This document shows positions 36,958-49,140 of a stretch of DNA of 64,000 bases, one piece after another (the stretch's first letter is position 1; each line of letters begins with the position of its first letter). The stretch lies in contig CM038725.1 of assembly GCA_021613375.1 (NCBI GenBank), positions 12,046,589-12,110,588 of the forward strand. Direction: 5' to 3'. This stretch comes from Megaleporinus macrocephalus. Lineage: Eukaryota; Chordata; Actinopteri; Characiformes; Anostomidae. The notes beneath the pieces are model-generated. The model made no database searches. It worked only from the letters and a program-made list of their open reading frames with translations, and was not told the DNA's origin. A program made the position numbers and the translations under genes.

Positions 36958-38687
36958 GATGATGAAAACGTCTGCTGTCTGTATTTTAATTCTGAGCATT
37001 GTTAATGGAAAAAAAACTGAAGCGAGAGAGAGGAGCTCTATATTTGAAAAGTGTCTAGCTCAGTGATGCTGATGTAAGAGGAATCGTCCTGTTCTGGAGG
37101 TTTAGAGGTCTAGCCAGTCAGACTGTCCAACACTGACCATCTAAACACGGAGGAGCTGTCAGCACCCCCTTGGACGCTAAGTGATGGAGCAAACAAGGAC
37201 AGAAATAGCCTCTGGACATCCCCCTGCAGTCTAAGCTGCTTGCTTTAGGGAAATTAAAGTGCCTCACATCTATTAAAGGAACATCATGCATCATGAAAGT
37301 CAAGCATCATGACACAGCAAAGCAAATGCACTGAAATAGAATGAAACCCGCAGGCTAGCATTTGGAACAGTGATCAATATAGAGGTTAACATGGTATAAT
37401 GTTTTATTAAGAGTTCATGCGTTATAGTGATGTTACCACAGTATTGTGTATTGTCAGGCACAGAAGCAAAAGCCAAAACAATGATGAAACAAAAAGTGAC
37501 AAAATAAACCAACATTTGAAAAACAATCTATTAAAATAATCACATTGTGCAATGTCTCAGCCAAGCATTAAGCCTTTGGGACATGGGTGTCATGTCCCAC
37601 CCAATATCAGAAACAGGGTAGCATTGTCCAACCCAACAATTAAACCACAGAAAAGCAGAAATTGTTTAAAAACACATTTATTTTAAAAGCAGCCTTTTTG
37701 GCAGCCTTTTGCAATTCACACGCTGTGTTTGTTGTTAGCAACTGGCGCTGGTTGTTAGGTGGTCTGGGTCTTTCACTTTGTTAAGGCTTGTGCCTGTTCA
37801 GAAATATCCTGCAGTCAGCAGCTTCACTGACCCGAGCTCTCGCCTCACTGGAGAGTCAAGTAGTTAACACCAGTTTTAAACATGAGGTCAGTGATGAAAG
37901 CAATGAATAGCAACGATTACAATATATACTACAATAAAAACGGCTTTTGTGTAATGTGTTGTTATGGTAACAGACTAGGAGAGTTTGGGTTAACTAACGT
38001 TTATATTAACTTTAGTCAGAAAACACTCTGAAATGTAAAGTTACTCTCTGACCACCTCCCAAATATTTTGACTGTCTAGGATAGACCATGGGTCTTAATG
38101 CCTAAAGCTCAGCTCCTGGAAAGAGTATCTTGTTTAGTTTTTAAAGTGACCTTTAATTGAATTTATCTAATAATAAACAGACATACAGATAATGTTGTAT
38201 TTTGTTTATTTATTTGTAATTTACTGTAATTCCACAAATGTTGTTGCACATGACTATACATACACTGATTTACTACCTTACCTACAGTGGAATCAGCTTA
38301 TAGGTAGTATTTTAGAGATTACAGTGGGCTTTGATTCATATAAGCAAATGTGCCCCCCCCAATGTCAGACCCGCTCCCTTGATTTTCGCCAATGAGAGTA
38401 TCTGGTGATATCCTTGAATAATGAACTATTCTATAAACTACTGTAAAACTTCTCTGTAAGTTATGTAGTAACTATTATGTGCAAATGCTTTGATGTCTTG
38501 GTCAAATGCTGAAAATAAGCACACAGTCTAATGCACAAGTACTATTTGTTTGATGAATGTGTCATATCATATTTAAAAACACCAATAAACGTAATATATG
38601 ACTTTTTTTGTTTTCCAAAAGGTTCGACTTGGCAAATATGAACTAAATATTAGCAGAACATTTAACGTTTAATGTATTCATTAAGAC

Positions 38688-39031
38688 AATGGTGTTGATT
38701 TGGTCTTGACATTGATGAGGACCTATGAACCCACCCCCGTCATAAAACACTACATATGCTTAAAAACTATTCTGAATAACAATAAATAATGTAACAATAA
38801 ATTAATGTTAAATTAATGACTGACAAAGAAGTAGTTTAGACTTCAGTTTATTTCAGCTATAGTGCAAATAAAACAGGTCTCATCAGCAGTAATAAAAGTA
38901 GATGGAGCTGCATAATCTCAAAACCAACGCAGTAACAATTGTAGAAAAATTACTGGTGGGTCAGTGCAATAATCGCTAAATATTGGTGGGGACACGTCAC
39001 TTCCGTCCATGCTGATTCTACCGCTCTTGTA
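38688..39031 (+). mobile_element. hAT-like MITE, diverged second copy
   Basis: The left end GGTGTTGATTTGGTCTTGAC and right end GCAATAATCGCTAAATATTG plus GTGGGGACACGTCACTTCCG with CATGCTGATTCTACCGCTCT parallel the better copy at 51829-52362. It is shorter and more decayed. Confidence 0.5.
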
Positions 39032-39177
39032 CTTAGAACATCAACAAAACATGACATTTTTAAACAAAATTTTTTTTGGTTTGACTGGGGGTCTTCAAAC
39101 TTGTATATATGCATATGACAATATGAAAGAGCAGAACTGTAGCGCAGCCCTATAAATTGTTGCCATCACAGGGAAAA

Positions 39178-39262
39178 ACAAAAACATCAGTGTAAGTTAA
39201 TATAAATAAGTTTTATTCGAGGTGATGCAAGTGGTCCACTTATCATGGAACTTTTACAGTAT
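39178..39262 (-). repeat. R1 dispersed repeat, copy 4 (diverged)
   Basis: GGTCCACTTATCATGGAACT and TGTAAGTTAATATAA align with the R1 minus-strand core in copies at 29971 and 61243. Confidence 0.45.
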
Positions 39263-40135
39263 ACGAAGGGTTCAAATGATGTTGATGAAAAATGAAGACA
39301 CATGTTTTTCTTTGAACAGCTACAATACGCGTGTTAACCATCCCTTAGTTAAGTCAGGCTTGAATTTGAAGTCAAGGTCGAGGAAAGCTAGTCAAAGCTT
39401 TAGGACTCATATTATTGTTAGTTCCGAACTCAAACCAGTCGAACACTAAAGCCATTGTGCATGAAGATGAGTGACTGTACAGACAGACACTGACATAAAC
39501 CAACAAAAGTGACTGGTGTGCTCGGATCTGATGAGTCGTCTTTTGATTCAGCACTTTTTTCTAACCTCTGTTTAAACATGCAGCCAGCTGGGGCCTCTTA
39601 TTGTCTTTGCTATACTTACACAGAGAGCTTTGGGCCTGGACTGTACAGCCGTGGTTTACTCAGAGTTCCTGAAAGTTATGATCCAGTCTACTCAGCACTT
39701 GTCTAAGTCTCTCTCTTTCTCTCCCGCACACATACACACTCTGTTGCACAATAGACTGAAAGTTCTCACTCTGTTATATGTAGCCTATTTATTTCTGTTC
39801 CTCCTTCAGATTTGTGGCCGTCACTCAGCAGTGTTGAAATGTAATCTAGTCCTTCTCTGACCTTCACTCTTCGTCTTCTTAGTGCTATGTCTTTGTTTTC
39901 AAATCTGCCTTTATAAAGCCACATAAAAGTATTAACTGCAAAGTACATAGCAGACAGAGCACTTGATGTTTGAGACACACCTTTTCCTACTGAGTTGAAT
40001 GGACTGACCTGATTTCTGCTGTCACTTGAAACTGCATCACTTTGCAAAAGATGTTCTCCTGACTGCTCTTGAATGCGATCATTATCCCGACAACATTGTC
40101 TGATAACATCTCCCACACATGAGATAACAGTGATT

Positions 40136-40232
40136 GATTGGGCTTTGAGCCTGGCACCTCAGACTATAACAGCAAAGTTTGACTGGGCCACGAGCCAGGG
40201 ACTTTACACCATGACAGCATTTGATTGGGCTG
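40136..40232 (+). repeat. Short tandem duplication, 42-45 bp unit, about 2.3 copies
   Basis: GATTGGGCTTTGAGCCTGGC recurs as GACTGGGCCACGAGCCAGGG and again starts as GATTGGGCTGAT. The units share AT(A/G)ACAGCA near their ends. Confidence 0.6.
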
Positions 40233-40399
40233 ATAGGTTGTTAGCATCCCCAAAACTAGTAGTGTAGTAGTAATCATAACTCCCAAAGAAGATCTACTGT
40301 TTGTGTATTACTTATTATTTACTAATGTAAGGTTTTGTGCGTAATGGATTTAAGGACTTATTGTAATGGCCTTGTGTGTAATGGCCTTAAGGCCTCATT

Positions 40400-41400
40400 G
40401 TCCATTGTAGTCAGACACTGTCTGGCCAAAAGAAGAGTCACAGTTTGGGTTGAACTAAGTAGACACTTTGGAGGCTTAGGCTGGGTAATTACTGCAGTGA
40501 TTAATACGATTCAGCTGGCAACAATTTTTTAACCCCTAACTGTGAGACACGGTGAGAAGCTTCTCATTTCTTAAACAATGGTGTTGGAAGACGTGTCTCA
40601 CGGTCATGGAAAAAGATCTTGCTGTCTTTCAGAAGAATCAAATTATTGGCCTGCATGAAGCAATTATGCAGATGAGATGCTGAAATTACTGGGTTAACAG
40701 CTGTCCAAACATTATTAAAACCAAGGACAGTGATAACGAAACAACTTTGCCAAAGAAATGTGGTTGGAAAAAATCCCTGCTTGATGGAGATTGTAATAAA
40801 ACAACAGTAGAATTTACAGCTATGTGTAATAGTGAAAGCATACCCAATGTGTCCAGAACTTACAGAATAGGGACTAAACTGCTGTGTGGCCATAAGAAAA
40901 TCTTAGAAGTGAGTCAAATTGGAGGTAAAGGGCTTCCATTGGCTAGGGTGAATAAAGATTGGACTCTGGAGCATTGAGAAAGGTCATGTGATCTGATAAA
41001 TCCAGGTTTACCCTATTCCACACCGATGGGTCTCTAAGGTTTAGAGGGGAAGCCTATGAAATAATCATGCATAGTGCACACTGTACAAGCCTCTGGAGGC
41101 CGTGTTATGACCCCGGGGTGCTTCATTTTGTCAGATTGAGGCTCAGCACCATTATGTGGCGATAAAACAAAGTCAGTTGACCACTTGAATATACTGAATG
41201 AGCAGATTATCCAATCATATGGGTTTTTTATGTCATGGACATATTCCAGAACTAGGATGCTGGGCTCAAACTGTGAAAGAGTGGTTTAGGAAACTTGTAG
41301 CATTCATTTTCACACATGAGTTCACATGAGTTGACCTTATCCCAGTTGAGAGAGTGTTTTGGCTTTCCCATCGTCAGTTCAAGATCTGGTCCAAATATGA
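40400..41400 (+). pseudogene. Decayed Tc1-like transposase (element 1)
   Basis: The sense strand matches, in order, a Tc1-like transposase gene. Near 40960 TGGACTCTGGAGCATTGAGA corresponds to the W-x-x-x-x-x-x-V-x-WSD region: the frame reads LRKVM, a TGA stop at 40989-40991 in place of the tryptophan, then SDKSRFTLFHTDG. Downstream pieces (GCATAGTGCACACTGTACAA, CATTATGTGGCGATAAAACA, GAATATACTGAATGAGCAGA, CTCAAACTGTGAAAGAGTGG) follow the family order with indels. The region around the last catalytic residue is rearranged. The gene is dead. Edges are approximate and terminal inverted repeats were not located. Confidence 0.75.
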
Positions 41401-41639
41401 ATGAAACTCTGGATGCTAATGAATGATTAATTAAATGTAAATATACCAATTAAATATATCAGTTTTTAGATGTATTGGATTTTTTTTCCATTACTATCTA
41501 CTTGCCCTGTATATGTAAAAACTCAAAATGCAATAGATGCCAAATGATACTCCTAAATCATTACTGCCCAAAGACACACGTATGTTCATTGTTATCCATA
41601 TTTATTTGAACTGCTGCCCTTTTCATTATGTAAATATTT

Positions 41640-41760
41640 AATGATGAATGGACCAATAGAAATACTCACAAATTGCTAGCAATAAAACCTATTTACATTA
41701 AAGTATAGAACAAATATCACTTTCGTGTATGGCTACTATTTTAGAGATAAATGTTGTTCT
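41640..41760 (+). repeat. R1 dispersed repeat, copy 5 (diverged)
   Basis: ATGATGAATGGACCAATAGA, AATACTCACAAATT and TTTTAGAGATAAATG follow the R1 order. The middle has drifted. Confidence 0.55.
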
Positions 41761-41934
41761 TTAAACAATGTTGAAATGGTTTATTCTGTATTTATTCAAT
41801 ATTTATTTAAAACACAGAAGTGATGGGGTTTTTTGTTCTTATTATCAACAGTATTTCTATTTTTATTCAGCTTTACAATGAACTACTTTTTAAGTATAAG
41901 GCATTTTAAGTGTTTTATTATGTTACAGACATCT

Positions 41935-42440
41935 CCAGCTCTGCTCATCATTCTGGAAACACAGGAGCACTGTGCAAGCGATCATATTGAAATGAAAGAA
42001 GTATCAGAACACTACAAATCTACCAAGACCCGGCCGTCCCTCTAGACTTTCAGCTCAAACAAGGAAAAGACTGATCAGAGATGCAGCCAAGAGGCCCATG
42101 ATCACTCTGGATGAACTGCAGAGATCTACAGCTGAGGTGAGAGAATCTGTCTATAGGACAACAATCAGTCGTACACTGCACTAATCTGGCTTTTATGGAA
42201 GAGTGGCAAAAAGAAAGCCATTTCTCAAAGATATCCATAAAAAGTCTCGTTTAAAGTTTGCCACAAGCCACCTGGGAGACACACCAAACATGTGGAAGAA
42301 GGTGCTCTGGTCAGATGAAACCAAAATCAAACTTTTTAGCCATAATGCAAAACGTTATGTTCAGCTCATCACCCGGAACACACCATCCCCACTGTCAAAC
42401 ATGGTGGTGGCAGCATCATGGTTTGGCCCTCTTTTCTTTA
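41935..42440 (+). pseudogene. Tc1-like transposase fragment (element 2)
   Basis: About 500 bases of sense-strand Tc1-like transposase. One frame includes SAQTRKRLIRDAAKRP-type residues (bipartite paired-like DNA-binding domain), RESVYRTTISRTLH, then after a stop VAKRKPFLKDIHKKSRLKFA and KKVLWSDETKIKLF, where the aspartate at 42314-42316 is the first residue of the DDE/D catalytic triad. It breaks off just after a damaged GG(G)S segment at about 42420. It differs from element 1 in subfamily and lies 500 bases from it. The second and third catalytic acids are absent, so it cannot be active. Confidence 0.85.
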
Positions 42441-42659
42441 TCAGCTTTATGCTGCTTATTTGAAAATATGAAATTGTATGGGATCATGTTATACACCAGT
42501 CTGCCTAAGGATTGGAATATATTATTGGAAACACTAATTCCAATTTTTTGGAATGTTGCATATACAATAGTATAAGTGTCCTACTCTGAGACCTCACATG
42601 CTCTGTACTAAAACTGCCCCCTTTCTACGATCCCCTCTGTAAATCACACAGCCCCTCTA

Positions 42660-42930
42660 TAGATCCTTTAACAGGGCAGCCCCTTATCCCCCTCTCCCCC
42701 TCTACTCTAGGCGAACATTCCCAGGGCCTGCGCTCGCTCTCACTCCGCCCTGAGCAAACAGATCGGCGCTGGGGTCACGGGGCCTTGACCCCCGAGACTG
42801 CGCACACTCACAGATGGATCAGTTCCAGATGAGAGCACACAAGTCAGCAGGGGCAGCAAGCAGGCCTGTCTCTCCAGCTGAGGCGAAACTGCAGCTGTGT
42901 CTACTGCACCCGCGACAGTCAGACACACAC
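42660..42930. other. GC-rich non-repetitive stretch
   Basis: GC-rich for this window, with pyrimidine-rich CCCCCTCTCCCCCTCTACTC at 42689-42708, then CpG-containing sequence (GGCCTGCGCTCGCTCTCACT, GATCGGCGCTGGGGTCACGG). The short minus-strand open frame has no known domain. Candidate regulatory or conserved DNA only. Confidence 0.25.
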
Positions 42931-43329
42931 TCACACACTCACTCAGCAGAGCTGTATGTGTCAGTGGATGATGAATGTGGCTGGTTGTGTATACTAGGCA
43001 TAGAGCAGACCTAATTAAAAGTGATGTTGATTTCTTTGTTTTGTGCTGGAGCTACAAGAACAATTTAACTAACAAGTAATAGAAACTTCTACCCAACCAA
43101 TAAGCCTCCATTGTTGTTCTGATGATGGTGTGACTGACTGAGTACTGACTAAACCATTGTCACCCACAGATGTTCAGCCTGGTTGAGACCTGGTGACTGC
43201 GAAGGCCAGAGCATATGATTTACATAATTCTTCACACTTCAGTGACCACCTAAATGGAGTGACTAAGCTTTAAAACCTGTCCTGTTCTCTTGGTTTTCCC
43301 ATTTTCTGCAATAACAGCCTCTACGTCTC

Positions 43330-43700
43330 TGTGAAGGCTTTACACTGCATGTTGAAACATTGCTATAAGGGTTTGATTGCATTCAGCCACAGAATAATTA
43401 GTAAGGTTAGGTCACAAAGAGCACTCCAGGTCATTCTAAAGGTATTGAATGGAGATCCATCACAGACAGTGCAGTTCCAGTGCTCAGCAGCCCCATTGTT
43501 GGGGGGCGCTTTACTTAACACTGGATACTGGGTGTGCTGACCTTAGGCTTGTGTGGAGCTGCTCCAGGAGCACCCAATTCTATTGTCAGTGCTTTTCTAT
43601 AGAGATCATATAATCTTTGTGTGTGCACAAAAGATGGGTGCACTGTAACAAAGCTGAATTCACTTATTACGTGAGTTGTCTGGACTCTTTTGCACATACG
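43330..43700 (-). mobile_element. Antisense Tc1-like element fragment
   Basis: ATTCAGCCACAGAATAATTA, GTGCTGACCTTAGGCTTGTG and TGGAGCTGCTCCAGGAGCAC follow the order of the reverse complement of a common fish Tc1-like transposon. No intact frame is present. Confidence 0.55.
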
Positions 43701-45111
43701 GTGTAAACAGTACAGCAGACCTGCAGTTGCTTTGAGCCAATATAAGTTTCTATTCTATCTATTAAATGCTTAACATAATAATAACAGTCTTTTTTATATT
43801 TTAATATATTCTAATACATATGATATTTTTTAAAACAAAATTATCATATCTAAAGTTTGTTATGACCACATTCCAGCAAAACAAAAACTCTTTATACAGT
43901 CAATATTCAATAATTAATATGATAATAAAGATTAATAATTACTGTCAATAGTATTTTCCCTTGCTAGTGCAGAATGCTGCACTCTAAATATGTCATGTGG
44001 ACTGGACGTTGTATAATCTACTTAGCAGTCCGTGATACTTGAGTCAGGAATCCTAGCTGTCTGACCAGCTTTGCCCTTCAAGCATAACTCATAACTCAGC
44101 GACACTGTCTTTAGGTCAACTTGCCAAGGCATCCAGACAGTCATGCTGGCCTTGACGCCCACTCTGGCCATAAGAGATGGGTTACCAAATGCTTATTTGT
44201 ATGTCTGATATGTGTGAAGATCTCAGACATACAAATCAGCAGATTATGTCACAAACTAAACCCTAAGCTACTACTGATAGTCTAAACAATCCAAACACAT
44301 GTTTTAGTGAATACAAGGTAAATAAACCTGATCTTGTTGGATAAAGTCATTATATCATGTGATAAAAGGAGTCTCAAATATTTACAGGGAGTTCTTTGGA
44401 CTGCATCGGCTGTTCTGGCCCATTTTTCTGTGTACTATATATACATATGATGATGGTCTGTGCATACTTGTATGAGGGCCCATACTTCCGTTCCTCACTT
44501 ACAGGACTTCATATAGTAACTTGTATGCTAGTTATAATAAGTCTTAGAAGTGAACAGTGAGTTAAGATTAGTTGCTGAATAATAAACTTGCCGATTAGAG
44601 ATGCCATACAATGGGTTTATTAAGCATGATGGCTCATACAGATGCAACATAGTTTTCAGTTCTGTGGTACCCTTAAGTGGTTAAATATGTTCTTGCTATT
44701 CACAGCCTCAATAACTAACTATAATATCATTTTTTTAGTGTTTAGTGTTTCCATCCTTTGCTTTAGAAGACTTGCATTCACTTTTTCAATTCAATCTACA
44801 GGGATATTCTTCCACATCACTAAGTTAATTTATAGAAATTGGTTGTCTTTTCTGCTTCTCACAATCCAAGTAATCGCAAACTCTGGATGCAGGGGGACTG
44901 AATATCAGCATGTTGATTAGTTCCTTTTCTCAGTAAGGGCATCCAGATGACTACACGTCATTTCAGATCAAAGGCCCTTGAGTTGTCCTTTCACATTGGG
45001 GGCATGGACAGGATATACAGTATGTAACTGACCAAAGCCTGTATCTCAGTTTTGTTGTTGTTGCTGTTTTACATCATTTAAACACCACAGCTGACGTTTA
45101 CCTTGTACGAA

Positions 45112-45245
45112 CATTTCATGATGAAAGGACCAATGGAAATCCTCCAAAATATTCTGAGTCGCACTGAAACATAAAGACTCTTTTTGTCCTCTCCTGCAAA
45201 TTTGCCATTTCGGAGATACTTGTTTCTTATTGGACAGCAACAATA
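45112..45245 (+). repeat. R1 dispersed repeat, copy 6
   Basis: TTTCATGATGAAAGGACCAA, GGAAATCCTCCAAAATATTC, TTTTTGTCCTCTCCTGCAAA and CGGAGATACTTGTTTCTTAT, in the same order as copy 2. Confidence 0.65.
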
Positions 45246-45583
45246 TGTAAATTATTTGTAGGCAATTAGAATCTTTGCATTTTCTTTATTGGAACAAGAA
45301 TGATAATAAAGTTCTATTCCTGTCTGGCTCACATATTTATTGGAGCAAAGAGTTCATTACTGCCTCTTACATTACTCTCAACAAGCTGCTTGCTAATATC
45401 AGCCCATATTGCCTGTATGGAGTTCTTTGTTTATGGTTACAAACCAAACTTGGGAGATGACACGCAACAGCCACAATAAGACATTCCTATCAATCCCCTG
45501 GCGCCAAGCCAGCAGGATATAGCAGAAACAGAATGGCTTCTATCTCTCTGTTACTCACGCCCCACTCACACAAACCTTCTTTT

Positions 45584-45607
45584 TCTCTCTCTCTCTCTCT
45601 CTCTCTC
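45584..45607 (+). repeat. (CT)n microsatellite
   Basis: About twelve CT units followed by CGTGCGCGC. Confidence 0.9.
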
Positions 45608-48600
45608 GTGCGCGCTTCCGTCCCACTCTCTGTCTTCAGCCTCCTCATCTCTCTTTGAATCACACTGAGCCAGTCTGAACCAGTTTTGTTCGGCGTTTTC
45701 CACTTCTGCAAGTCTAGCGTGACTCATGTGAGGCACTGGGGACAGCAGCTAATACCCATGAAGCTCTGTCCAACTTCATCCCAGGCCTGAGGGTTTACAT
45801 GCTATTAAAGAACCAAGCCCTGCTGGATGGCCTCCGAGGGCATTCGGGAAGGGAGCTGCTAATTCATGTGGTTGTTAATGTGGCAGGGGGCCAATAGAAG
45901 GGTGTAAGGAAAGGTGAGAGATCACACATTTCTACGACAATGACACATTAAATGAAAAACCAAAGCTTTTTATGTATTAAGACCCAAACAGACCTATAGG
46001 GACTACAGGGGACTTGTGATATGGACCCTGGAATCTCCCAAATTTGGGTCAGTGCATGTTAGGCTGCCTTGCCGAGAAGCTTGTCTGCGGTGGTGGTCCA
46101 AAGAGCTAGAGATATTTAGAGCACCATAACTAAGAATAAGCGACTTCTAACTTTACAGGACTACATAGTACTACAGCTCAATACAGGATGTTTTATTGTA
46201 GTCATCAGGAAACTGAAGATTTAGTTTCGGATCATTGAAGCATTGTAGATTGGTTGAGAAATGTTAGAACTGCTAGAATGTTTGCACTGAAGTGTGGACC
46301 TGCATGCAGGGCCTTAAAGGTTATTTGAACATACTGGCTTTAAGAATTATACAATGACTGAATAGAGCTCTGTTTGACTGTAGACAATTATGTTGCTCAA
46401 GATAGAAGACTGAAACATCCTCTTAAGGGAAGCCAGAATTATTCTTGTGTCCCAGAAAATTTCAAGACAACACTGCTCTTTCAAGACGTTCACAAAAAAG
46501 CTATTTTATAGAAAGTTTCAAGGCTTGCAGTCTCACTAGGACAAAAAAACAAGAAGAGTTATCCAGTTCCAACTGGTATTCTGGGCGCTGCAGGCCATAA
46601 AAAGATCATTATTTAATGTATTGTGAATTGTATGAATTTAACAGCTTGGGATTTTGGTGCTTACAAGGTGTTACAGTGTTTTCTGAAGGAAGATACATCA
46701 GATGTCTTGCGATAAAAATGCTTGTGCATGCTCAATGCCATACAATGAAATCCTGTATTTACATTGGCAAGGTTGAATAAGGTGAGATCAGTACATAGAA
46801 CTGATATTTTAAAATACTCATCTGTTACATAACAGTCCTGATTATTACACCCAAAAATGTAGATACAACAACAAAGCACCAGCAGCAAAAAATTGCAGCC
46901 TATGTGAAGAAATCTATCTTTCCAGGTAGTGAAGCACTTTTCATACCTTCTCAGGGAACCAAACTATCAACAGGCATGGTTGATGTTCATCTTTAAACAA
47001 AGCTGAAGTTTACGTCCTATTCACCAGCTTCTTAATCAAATATTTCATTCCACCTGAAATGCTACAGGAAATACAGAAACTGTATAAAGGAACTGCTGGG
47101 CCAGTTAAACTAGCAGACAAATAGGAACTTCAGCTCCCAAGTCTTTAACAAGGTTCAAATTTGTTAATTGCATAATAAAGATTCAAGGATAATTTTCTTA
47201 AATCTTGGACAATATCAAGTAGCTTCGCTAGTAGTTTAACACTGAAGAGATAGAAGAGACAAGCAGCTCCACCTTTATTAGCACCACAATCCCAACAGTA
47301 ACCTGTAAGTAGCATCCATGCTGTGTTTATCACTGTTTGCCAGTCGAAGCAGATCATCTGAAACTGAAAGTTTCACAGTGAGTAACAACTTTGTGTCATC
47401 AAGATTGAAAGCAAGTAGTTAGTAAAGGTGACCAAACCTTACGTAACTTATGTTAGCACAGCTAACTAAACAGTTAGACCTGGCTTATTACTAAGAAGCC
47501 TTGTAGATGATCTTGTGTATAATTTTTGTTTATACAGAGGTTCGTTTTAGTTTCCTGCCTGTGCCTATTTTTACATGCCACTTAAGTTTGAGTCATCGTG
47601 GTGTCTTACTGTAAACCAGTAGAGCTCATTGAATTATTATTAAATGACTTGGCCAAAAAAGACGAAACAGCTTGTATCTGGCCATTTTTCACCTCAACTA
47701 ATATCACATATCAGACAACAGTTTAAAAGCTGAAAAATGCATTCTATGGCCTAAATTTTGTCTGTTTTTGTGTCCAATTGTATATCATTTGTTCTCTTTA
47801 AGGAAACAGTGTGCTGATTTATGTATCCAGTTAGCATATTGCTATCTTATAGGGTTTAAACTTCTACTACATTAGCTATTTAGCCTCGTAGCTCCAGCGC
47901 TAAACTATTACAACTTTGATTTTTGGCCAAACTTTTAATTTAACACTGAAGAAGAACACCAGCTGTGTTACAGAATGATCCAGAAGTAGCGAGCGCTTGA
48001 ACTGTTATCCAACTGCCTTGTTGCACCGCTACAGTTTTACACAGCGCTAGCTTTGCTCTGTAGGGAGTAACAGGTGTTTTGAGCTGTGTGGGCTGACCCA
48101 GTCGGTATGCAGTGTATTAAAAGGGCCCATCAGAGAGTGAAGGACTGCTCATTCTTGGCACAGGCGTTCATGGGACTTTCATTTCTCTCTGCCTACAGCA
48201 ATGTTTAGCATTTCGCCTTAATGACACTTAACAGCTGTAAAGGCATATTCCCTCTAAGCCTTGATGCAATATAAAGTGACAGGATAATAAGTTACCCCAC
48301 ATATTGCAATATATCTGTCCGTTGATTGGTTGTGGATTGGAACTATAATGACACAGAGCAGACTCAGGCTGTTTTAATTGCCCAAGTCATGGAAAACCAA
48401 AACTTCCTCACTTTTGTTAATAGAAGAGTTTGATATTGTTTGTAAACAGTGATACAATTTCATAATGCAGTGTTCACTCTCCAGCCCAAACAGTATGTCC
48501 ATGACAGAAGACGGAATACAGCTTGTTTAGAATGTATTGTTTTAGTGAAGTCAGTAGTGATACTGTGTAGTGTTTTAAAGTGCTTGGTGAATGGCCTACA

Positions 48601-49140
48601 ACACAGAATAGTCAATGAGAACTGAGCTCTTACAATTCTTCAGTCAGTTTAATGGTAAGTGGTTAATGGTTAATGGTAATGCTCATTCAAATAGAAATGA
48701 CTGTTTTAGTTCATACAACTAAACAAACTCTATAAGTAGGAAGTATGAAAAGATTTATGGGCTCTTTTAAAGTACTGACTGGGCCTTCAGACTAGCATGC
48801 ATATGGGCTATAAGTCATAAACAACCCATTTGAACTTCAAAAAAGATCTCGGCCTCTCTCTTCAGTCTTTGTTCTTACAGACAGTAACTCTCTGTTCCTC
48901 ACAGTCCTCTTGATGCCTGCAGATGAGCCGCCTCTTACCCGGTGCATGTGAAATCAGTTTTGGGTGGAAGACGCCCTTTTTTGCCCTGACTTAGCCACTT
49001 TGTAAAGTAGAGTTATTAGAGTAAGTCCTTGTGATAAGTAGAAATGGTTACCTAGTACTTAGAATAGAATCTTCTTATATTAAATACCTATATATTCTGT
49101 AACAATAATGCAGACAACTGCCAGTAACATACCACAGCTT

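Noticed and set aside
37580..37640. Possible further hAT-like MITE copy (ATGTCCCACCCAATATCAGA)
   Set aside because: Only about 20 bases resemble the internal GATATTGG...GGGAC motif; no terminus was found.
42740..42934. Minus-strand frame in GC-rich DNA at 42.8 kb
   Set aside because: No domain, short, and the composition explains the absence of stops.
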